Shown here: one piece after another, positions 34,122 to 40,316 of the stretch | How the letters are laid out: every line of letters starts with the position of its first letter | Position numbering within the stretch: the stretch's first letter is position 1 | Assembly (NCBI RefSeq): GCF_004421185.1 | Contig: NZ_LXQB01000004.1 | Coordinates: forward strand, 1 to 40,316 | DNA length: 40,316 nt | Source: Methylacidiphilum sp. Yel | GTDB lineage: Bacteria; Verrucomicrobiota; Verrucomicrobiia; Methylacidiphilales; Methylacidiphilaceae | Direction: 5' to 3' | The notes under the pieces: generated by a model | Database searches by the model: none | Seen by the model: the letters and a program-made list of their open reading frames with translations, nothing else | What the model was told of the DNA's origin: nothing | Position numbers and translations under genes: made by a program

Positions 34122-34946
34122 AGCTTATGATTGATCATCGCCTAGAAAATATTTATTGGATGACCAGATACATGGAAAGAGCCTTATTTAGTTTGAATAT
34201 AGGTAAAAGCTATCTGGGATATGGTTTGGAAGCAAGTCAAGAAAAATGGAACTATTGTTGGCAAAGAATCAAAAAAGGAATGCGGAAGCTTAACGAAGCC
34301 AATCCCACTTTTTTCCTAAACAAGGACAACCCTTCTTTTGAGGAGTGGGAAGCTTTTCTAAATTCGCTCTTTCTTTTAGACCTGTTTCCCTCGGATCGTA
34401 GGCGAAAAGCAAGGCTGCAAAATTTCCAATTTTTTCAATGTATTCACCTATTCTTAACCATGCCCAGAGTTCATCCTCTTCGAAAAGGTAGCATTCCAGC
34501 TGAGCAAACAAGAGCATTTTTTCAATAGTCGATGTAATCAATGGATAATGAGAAGGTTGCAGACTCGAAGTGACTGTGGTCGAAGAAAGAAGAAAATAGC
34601 CTCGTTTAGTTGCTCCCAAAGCGCCACAGGAAGAATATCTCTCAAAATTTTCGCGTTTTCTCTGGCTGAAAACAGGGAAGACAATGCAGATAAGGGATTC
34701 TCGCAGTCAAACAAAAGAAAAAACAGGTACACAGTTGATCAGATCGCTTCTTTTATATTAATTGCTAACAAGTATCCCTATTCGATTCTATCACAATTGG
34801 AAAAACTTATGGACTGTTTTGGAATAATCTCCCAAAAGTGGATACTAGAGATGGCTCAATCAACAACCAAAGAGCTTTTGGGAAAAATTGTTGATTCTTG
34901 CCAGAAAGAACTTTCATCAGAAGACAAAAAAAAAAATTGTTTCTAG
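34115..34946 (+). pseudogene. Alpha-E domain protein gene, broken by an internal inversion
   Basis: The 5' part (34115-34387, plus strand) encodes the alpha-E head, with RLENIYWMTRYMERALFSLN. The middle of the domain is found on the opposite strand, between 34720 and 34388: LLFDCENPLSALSSLFSARE and ENAKILRDILPVALWEQLN in one minus frame, then ELWAWLRIGEYIEKIGN in another. The C-terminal part returns on the plus strand from about 34735 (VDQIASFILIANKYPYSILS). Restoring the 333-bp inverted block joins head and middle in frame, but a one-base frameshift inside the block and a missing stretch after it remain, so the gene is dead. A complete alpha-E domain is present in the next gene. Confidence 0.85.
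34380..34728. repeat. Inverted repeat ACCTGTTT/AAACAGGT bounding an inverted block
   Basis: ACCTGTTT at 34380-34387 and AAACAGGT at 34721-34728 flank the 333 bp that read backwards relative to the alpha-E gene. Exchange between such short repeats is a plausible route for the inversion. At 8 bp they are shorter than the sites of most programmed inversion systems. Confidence 0.7.
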
Positions 34947-35081
34947 AAATTCAAATCGCATGCAATTCGATCCATCAACACCTTTTGTCAGCTTTTTGTT
35001 AAGAACGTTGCACAATTTTTTTTATTTTTTCTTTTTAAATTTTTCAAAGCAACTGCTTAACAATAATAAACATTTCAAACT

Positions 35082-37487
35082 GTGATCATTTGGAAAAATA
35101 TTTTGAAGAACGTAGCTTTCCTTGATGAAGAGAGCTTAGAAAAAGCCCAGCAATCTCTATCTCTTTATTTTAAACTGAACGGGATCTGTCCTTCTCCATA
35201 TGAAGAGAACCTAGATTATTGTATTGATCCATGGCCTATGGTGCTATCTGTGGATGATTGGATGGAGATTCGAGTAGGAGTGGAACAGAGGATGTCGGCT
35301 TGGCGAAGGTTTTTAAAAGACCTTTACTTTGAAAAATCGATTTTTAAAGATAAAGTCATTCCCTTTGAACCTTTTCTTTCTTCCGACCAATATAGGCGTG
35401 AATGCGTGGGTTTAGAACCTCCTGGTGGAGAATATTTCTACATTTATTCCTGTGAAGTAGCAAAAGAAGAAAATGGGAAATGGGTTGTATTGAGAGACGA
35501 AATGGAACAGCCCCGCAACCTCATGCTTTCAGAAGAAATTAGGAAAGGACTCAAAGAGGCTTTGCCGCAGCTATTTGAGGGTTTGGAAATTATGCCTTTA
35601 ACTGGTCTTCCCGAGAGGATGCTAGAAGCTTCTAGCCAGAATCTATCAGATGATAATAATTCTCAGATAGCAATTGTGGCAGCTACGGCTGAGGATTGGG
35701 AAGCAGCGATATTGGCTAGAAGGATGGGCATTCCAATGTTTTTACCCTCTGATCTTGTTGTTTTGCAAGGAAAGCTTTATGCGAAAACGTTAAGTGGACT
35801 TGAACCGATTAACATTCTTTTTCGAAGACTCCCTGATTGTTTGCTTGATCCAATTGCAACCCGTTGTGGGGCGCAAGAAGGGATAGCTGGGCTTTTCTGG
35901 TGTCTGCGTAAAGCAACTCTTAGACTCATCAATGCAGCTGGGTGCGGGGTTACTACCGATCCACTCCTTCAATCTTATGGCTCGAAAATGATCCGATATT
36001 ATTTGGGAGAAAAACCGCTGCTCAATTCTTTGCCTACTTATCCAGCTTATGATCCTGATGTCTTTTCTCTATTTCTGGACAGCTTGCAAGATTATTTCCT
36101 AAAAGACAGGAATGGACATAGTGTAGCTTTAGAAAAGCTACTTGGAAAGGATGATAAGACAATTTCTCGATTTGATTGTAGATCCTTGGTCATTCAAAAA
36201 AAGCCTCGGTTGAAGAAATTCCCTTCTTTTTATCGTACTACCCTTTCACATAAACCGGCTGCTTTGGTCCTTTTTGGTGTTGTTAAAAATGGGAAGCCTG
36301 AGTTGCTGCCAATTATGTTTGGAAAAGTTATTGCAGATATGACATTTCAGGACAAAAATCAGTTAGCTTTCTATAAAGACATCTGGCTTTTACAGGAAAA
36401 TTCTTGGACTTTTCCAAATGTAAATGCATGTGTCAATGTTTCTGTGAGAAGTCGCATTGCTCCTTTAAGCCGAGTAGCTGAATCGATGTACTGGATGGGA
36501 CGATATCTGACTAGAAGCATGCAACTTAACCACATGCTACTGACAGTTCGATCCTTTGGAGATGAGGCAATGAAAGGAGAGAGTGAGGACGCTTTTCAAA
36601 ATCTTTTCTCAGAAGTCCTCGGTTATTTTGTAATTCTTTCTACTTCTTTTCATTCAATAGGATCTAAAGATTTTTCGACACTTTTTTCATCTTTCTTTAC
36701 TGGAACAGATTGGTACGATTCAGTGGTCAGCTGTATATCGAAATGTTATGAAAATGGAAGAAAAATTCGTGACTCCCTTCCTCCTGAAGTTTGGGTTGCC
36801 CTCAGCTCACTCTTTTTTAGCCTTCAAACTCAACCTCATGTAAAATCGTCTATTAATTATGATCAAAGCTTAAACGAATTTTCTATAGGATCAGACAGAC
36901 TCCTTGCTATCATTAATGAACATCTTCTGCGCAACGAGCTTTGGAAGTTTTTTCAGATTGGAACATTTTACGAAAAAGGAAAGTTTACTCTTCATTTAAT
37001 CAAACTGTGTACAAAGATCACAGAAAAAAAGGAGGCTTTGTTCCGAGGGTTTTTCCTTCAGGTTGTCATGGAATGGATACTTAAGCTTACATCGGCCTTA
37101 TATGCTTACAGAAGTCTTTATCATTATCCCTTTTCTCCAAAGAATCTCATCGAACTTCTTCTCTTTGATAGGCAATTCCCTCGTTCAATCTCTTTTTGTT
37201 TGAGACAGATCGAAGCGATGCTTCAATTCACTGAAAGGATTCAAAATATCTCACAAAAACCCCTTTCATTTGTTCGGTATATGGTGGCAAAATTGAAGCG
37301 ATGGGCGGATGAAATTGGTTCAAACCAAGAGAAAGACATAGAAAACATTATCCAATTTAAACAGAAGATTGGAGAGATAGAAAAGGAATTTTATGAATTT
37401 CATTCTCTCCTTTCTGATGAGTATCTGACCCATCAATCGACCTATGAACATGTGGCCGTGGATGAAGGAAAATATGTAACTGATTGA
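35082..37487 (+). CDS. Circularly permuted ATP-grasp fused to an alpha-E domain
   Basis: A 801-residue fusion. Residues 30-440 are a circularly permuted ATP-grasp of the second type, with LVVLQGKLYAKTLSGLEP-like and ILFRRLPDCLLDPI segments and SYGSKMIRYYLGEKPLL near 300-315. Residues 460-720 are an alpha-E domain: SRVAESMYWMGRYLTRSMQL near 463, DWYDSVVSCISKCYENGRKI, and FDRQFPRSISFCLRQIEAML near 697. GTG 35082 is used as start; no in-frame ATG lies close by. The gene follows the broken stand-alone alpha-E gene by 135 bp and precedes the transglutaminase gene by 9 bp. As a fusion it may supply the alpha-E function that the upstream copy has lost. Confidence 0.87.
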   Translation: MIIWKNILKNVAFLDEESLEKAQQSLSLYFKLNGICPSPYEENLDYCIDPWPMVLSVDDWMEIRVGVEQRMSAWRRFLKDLYFEKSIFKDKVIPFEPFLSSDQYRRECVGLEPPGGEYFYIYSCEVAKEENGKWVVLRDEMEQPRNLMLSEEIRKGLKEALPQLFEGLEIMPLTGLPERMLEASSQNLSDDNNSQIAIVAATAEDWEAAILARRMGIPMFLPSDLVVLQGKLYAKTLSGLEPINILFRRLPDCLLDPIATRCGAQEGIAGLFWCLRKATLRLINAAGCGVTTDPLLQSYGSKMIRYYLGEKPLLNSLPTYPAYDPDVFSLFLDSLQDYFLKDRNGHSVALEKLLGKDDKTISRFDCRSLVIQKKPRLKKFPSFYRTTLSHKPAALVLFGVVKNGKPELLPIMFGKVIADMTFQDKNQLAFYKDIWLLQENSWTFPNVNACVNVSVRSRIAPLSRVAESMYWMGRYLTRSMQLNHMLLTVRSFGDEAMKGESEDAFQNLFSEVLGYFVILSTSFHSIGSKDFSTLFSSFFTGTDWYDSVVSCISKCYENGRKIRDSLPPEVWVALSSLFFSLQTQPHVKSSINYDQSLNEFSIGSDRLLAIINEHLLRNELWKFFQIGTFYEKGKFTLHLIKLCTKITEKKEALFRGFFLQVVMEWILKLTSALYAYRSLYHYPFSPKNLIELLLFDRQFPRSISFCLRQIEAMLQFTERIQNISQKPLSFVRYMVAKLKRWADEIGSNQEKDIENIIQFKQKIGEIEKEFYEFHSLLSDEYLTHQSTYEHVAVDEGKYVTD

Positions 37488-37496
37488 TCATTCCCA

Positions 37497-38354
37497 ATGA
37501 AATTTTCTATATCCCATAGGACCGAATACGTGTATACAGCAGCTGCACTGGAATCATTTTCTGAACTAAGATGCCATCCACAAAATTGCATTCGACAAAC
37601 GGTTTTAAGCCACGAAATGATACTTTCGCCTTCTGTGCCTATTTATTTTTATACCGATTATTTTGGGAATAAGACCTCATTTTTTAGTATTCCTTTTAAA
37701 CATAACCGATTAATCGTTGAGACCAAAAGCATCGTTCTAACCCATCCGTATCCAGATCCCCTTGGGGGTGTTAATCTTAGCGTTAGTGAAGCATTGATTA
37801 TTTATGGCTTTGAAAGATTTGAACTGTTTGATTTTCTGCTGCCATCAAAATATATTTCTCTGCTTTCGGAAACAAAAGAACTCAGCTCAAAGATCTTTCA
37901 AAGAGAGAAACCATTGATTGAGGCATTGCTCGAACTGAACCAATTCATACATCAATTTCTTTCCTATGCACCTGGAACAACTGATATTTCTACCTCTGTA
38001 TCCGATCTGTTGAAACTGAGAAAGGGAGTTTGTCAGGACTATAGCCATCTGATGATTGCTGTCCTTCGTTCTACGGGGATTCCAGCTCGATATGTAAGTG
38101 GATATATAGAGCCAATCAAAGAAGAATCTTCTCTAAAACAACCAATTGGGGTGGCAACGCATGCTTGGGTCGAAGTCTATCTACCTAATAAGAAATGGGT
38201 TGGATTCGATCCCACAAACAATACGGTTGAAGGAGAATATCATATTCAAATAGCTGTCGGTAGAGACTATGATGATGTGGCTCCGCTACGTGGGATCTTC
38301 AAAGGGTATCATGGGCAGGAGTTGAATGTTGCCATTCAAGTGGAAAGGGTTTGA
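37497..38354 (+). CDS. Transglutaminase-like cysteine protease, N-terminal bacterial type
   Basis: A 285-residue protein with the bacterial transglutaminase N-terminal domain (starting SISHRTEYVYTAA) and a papain-like core. The catalytic triad is Cys179 in RKGVCQDYSHLM, His222 in ATHAWVEVYLP and Asp238 in WVGFDPTNN. No signal peptide is seen, so it is likely cytoplasmic. Such proteins are regularly encoded with circularly permuted ATP-grasp and alpha-E proteins and are thought to hydrolyse or rearrange the amide bonds that the ATP-grasp makes. It begins 9 bp after the fusion gene's stop, in the same operon. Confidence 0.9.
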   Translation: MKFSISHRTEYVYTAAALESFSELRCHPQNCIRQTVLSHEMILSPSVPIYFYTDYFGNKTSFFSIPFKHNRLIVETKSIVLTHPYPDPLGGVNLSVSEALIIYGFERFELFDFLLPSKYISLLSETKELSSKIFQREKPLIEALLELNQFIHQFLSYAPGTTDISTSVSDLLKLRKGVCQDYSHLMIAVLRSTGIPARYVSGYIEPIKEESSLKQPIGVATHAWVEVYLPNKKWVGFDPTNNTVEGEYHIQIAVGRDYDDVAPLRGIFKGYHGQELNVAIQVERV

Positions 38355-38474
38355 GAGTATTGTGGAACAATCAGTGCGGCTGGATTGGTTGAATTCTTTT
38401 CGGCAAGAAAAAAAATGTAAAAATTGGCTGCAAAACTCTTTAATTATTAGAAAATTCTTTGCATTGTAGTTCAG

Positions 38475-39162
38475 ATGATGAATTTTTTTTTTCTTCTTAA
38501 TTCTATGGATTGTTTTTAGTTGGTTTGATTTGCCTGTTGCTGCTTCTCCATCTTCTAATTCTGCTCAACCTGCGGATGTCTTCCCTAATGCCTCTTTGGA
38601 ACCAGAAGATCTGATCGAATTTCCAAAGTTATCAAAACCTATTCAACTCCTCATTACAAAAGCTTTGGCTTTGACCCACCAAAACTTGACCTACCTTTAT
38701 GGATCAGCCGATCCAAAGGAAGGAGGAATGGATTGTTCTGGCTTTATTTATTATCTTCTTAGCCAGATAGGATTAAAGGACGTTCCGCGAAGTGCTTCTC
38801 AAATCTATTCTTGGGTCAGAAAAGAAGGATTATTCAAGGCAGTGTTGAGTAATAACCAAGGAAGTTTTGAATTATCTGAACTGAAGCCTGGTGATCTTCT
38901 TTTCTGGATAGGAACTTATCCGACTGCTAATGATCCACCCATTACTCATGTCATGATTTATCTTGGCCACGAAAAACAAACGGGAGAACCGGTAATGGTT
39001 GGTTCAAGTGATGGGCGAACCTATCATGGAAAAAGAAGATGGGGAGTTAGTGTTTTTGATCTTTTTATGAAATTTGCAAATCCTCATTATCATCTGAATG
39101 GTTCCACAAAGTTTATCGGCTATGGAAAAATTCCTGGGATAGAAACATTGGAAGAAAATTAG
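38475..39162 (+). CDS. NlpC/P60 family peptidase with a signal peptide out of frame in a T10 tract
   Basis: An NlpC/P60 cysteine peptidase, expected to cut peptidoglycan stem peptides in the periplasm. The continuous frame is 210 residues from TTG 38530; in that numbering Cys69 is in GGMDCSGFIYYL and His140 in ITHVMIYLG. That start leaves only the tail of a signal sequence (VAAS). Upstream, ATGATGAA is followed by ten T bases (38483-38492). With nine T bases the frame would run MMNFFFFLILWIVFSW and straight into the gene, an excellent signal peptide with a VAA-S cleavage site. So the gene is either frameshifted, phase-variable by slippage, or the count here is wrong. I begin the feature at ATG 38475 to include the tract. 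It follows the peptide-ligase operon. Confidence 0.78.
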
Positions 39163-39831
39163 CTTAAAAAAAGGGGGAAAAGTCGTTTATATAAGCTAAA
39201 AAGACTCTAGAAAAGAAAAAAATATCTCATGGAAGTATTATGAAAGCACATCATTAAACTATAATAATAGAAGATCGCGTATTGCTCCTATCATTTTTGC
39301 GGTTGTGTGAATCCATAAGTATCTTTTAAATTCCAAAGTTAACTTATAAGGAAGAGAGGAATGTTTAAAAAAAGAAAGGTTGATGGAGAAATTAGAGAAT
39401 CTTGAAAACAAATTACGAACTGCCCTAAAGTATCCTAATGTAATTAATGTAATATTTCCAGTTCTGAAAAAAAAGACCGTTTATCATCTTGGGTTGCAAA
39501 GTCAATGTATTATCAATGTATTATTAATCATTATCATGCCAAGCAACACACGATGGCTTTCCCACATATCCGTAAGCCGTATTCAAATCCACAATAAATG
39601 TAAGGCAATGCTTGTGATATTTCTTTGCAAAAATGATTAAATCATACTTTTTCCTTGAGTATAATCATTGTTACAAAGTTGCATACATATCTTTTTTTGT
39701 TTTCTGCTGTTTTCAATCGGGCAGTTGCTACTCTATATAGTAAGCGTTTGCCTAACCCATGTTTGGTGAAACTTTTGTAATGTGCTGATTATCAACGAGC
39801 TTTTTTTTCAATGTGTCACTATGTGAGGGTT
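39163..39831. other. 669-bp AT-rich gene-free stretch
   Basis: Contains an 86-codon frame (39380-39640) that I do not accept: it lacks a ribosome site, is built largely from AT-rich low-complexity codons and matches no family I know. Direct short repeats such as AATGTAATTAATGTAAT occur near 39440. No terminator was identified. Composition shifts abruptly to GC-rich at about 39850, the edge of the transposase relic. Confidence 0.4.
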
Positions 39832-40316
39832 TTAGGAGTTATTTTTGGGTTTCCAAGGCTCCATGAAGCCAATTCGGAGGGCGGAAAGGATCCGGCCGCC
39901 CATGTTGGTTTCCCGCCGTGACTCCGCGGTGTTTGGTGCCAGCGATGTCTGCCTCGGGCGTCTTTGGACGGTGCGTAGGTGAGTCAGGACCTCTTCGGGG
40001 GAAAAGGGGAGTTTGGCTGCTTTAAGTTTTTTCTCCAATAGCCGGTCAAGCAAGAAGGCCAAGGCGGCGACAAAGCCATGGGCCTGGACGGGCTATCGGA
40101 TCATGGGGATAGATCGGAGGCATCTCTAGGACATCTTTTAACTTCCTAAAGGCCCGCTCCACTTGGGTAAGCGCCTTCTAAGCGCAGACGGCCTCTACCG
40201 CGGAGAGATTTTTTTCTTGCCTCTAGGATCAGGTAGTTGCCTTAGGGAAGCTTTTGCTCTTCCAAAGGCTTTTTCGCCAGAACTGGAACCGACCGGAACG
40301 GAGGCTCCAGCGGAAA
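39832..40316 (-). pseudogene. C-terminal part of a decayed IS1634-like transposase (runs off the window)
   Basis: Reading the minus strand from 40316, fragments of an IS1634/IS4-type DDE transposase tail appear in changing frames. QVERAFRKLKDVLEMPPIY has the Glu-containing block and downstream segment of the catalytic domain. After a frame change, AFLLDRLLEKKLKAAKLPFS followed by PEEVLTHLRTV is the typical C-terminal end. Stop codons and shifts between these parts show that it is inactive. It is much GC-richer than the DNA to its left, consistent with foreign origin. The rest lies beyond the window. Confidence 0.7.

Noticed and set aside
34290..34732. Minus-strand open frames at the alpha-E locus read as separate genes
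   Set aside because: They are the inverted middle of the alpha-E domain, not independent genes; they have no start signals of their own.
39380..39640. 86-codon plus-strand frame in the right-hand AT-rich gap
   Set aside because: No ribosome site, low-complexity composition and no family resemblance.
1..40316. CRISPR arrays, tRNA or rRNA genes
   Set aside because: No regularly spaced direct repeats and no cloverleaf or rRNA-like sequence was seen by reading; a dedicated scan was not possible.

Overview
The window reads as chromosomal DNA of a low-GC (about 40% by eye), metabolically autonomous Gram-negative bacterium. The most likely source is Verrucomicrobiota, plausibly a Methylacidiphilum-like thermoacidophile. 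This is inferred from base composition, a gene style with few Shine-Dalgarno sites, the LEPR-XLL-type N-terminal motif, a relic with the LSPFE motif of verrucomicrobial TonB receptors, and an Ehr-type complex. No marker gene is present, so the assignment is tentative.

Layout. 1-190: tail of an IS200/IS605-type TnpB gene and its right-end hairpin. 337-6707: surface-polysaccharide genes, namely a large GT2-GT4 glycosyltransferase and a four-gene nucleotide-sugar cassette (cytidylyltransferase, SDR epimerase/dehydratase, 3,5-epimerase, SDR reductase). 6925-9729: an L-2-hydroxyglutarate oxidase-like FAD enzyme and a convergent CPA2 antiporter. 9846-11175: a GC-rich, multiply frameshifted tnpB element. 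11525-13360: an Old Yellow Enzyme and a convergent class I glutamine amidotransferase-like hydrolase, followed by a very AT-rich intergenic tract.

13804-20900: a tight six-gene operon for a membrane-bound complex of the Hyf/Ech/complex I superfamily. Its large subunit has lost all four cysteines that would bind the NiFe centre, while the small subunit keeps its FeS cysteines. The gene set matches Ehr (energy-converting hydrogenase-related) complexes, so it is probably not a hydrogenase. A 785-bp gap follows that holds a decayed TonB-receptor-like relic.

21686-32177: the most unusual region. A divergent NTP_transf_5 nucleotidyltransferase faces three small tandem genes. Two encode proteins sharing an ExLESRELFAA N-terminal motif; the third is a probable degenerate relative. 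Behind them come an HprK-like kinase, a radical SAM/SPASM-like enzyme, a PqqD-like recognition protein, two HlyD-type adaptors (one with a long N-terminal sensor-like part), a 57-residue HTH-like ORF and an M50 zinc protease carrying PqqD-like and lipoyl/HlyD-like parts. I infer a peptide modification, processing and export system with proteinaceous precursors.

32607-39162: a predicted ATP-grasp/alpha-E/transglutaminase peptide-ligase operon followed by an NlpC/P60 peptidase. The stand-alone alpha-E gene is broken by an internal inversion of about 333 bp between 8-bp inverted repeats. The peptidase's signal peptide is out of frame by one base in a ten-T tract. 39832-40316: tail of a decayed IS1634-like transposase running off the window end.

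Mobile-element relics thus lie at both ends and in the middle. Most genes have no visible Shine-Dalgarno sequence; the three small precursor-type genes are the clear exception.
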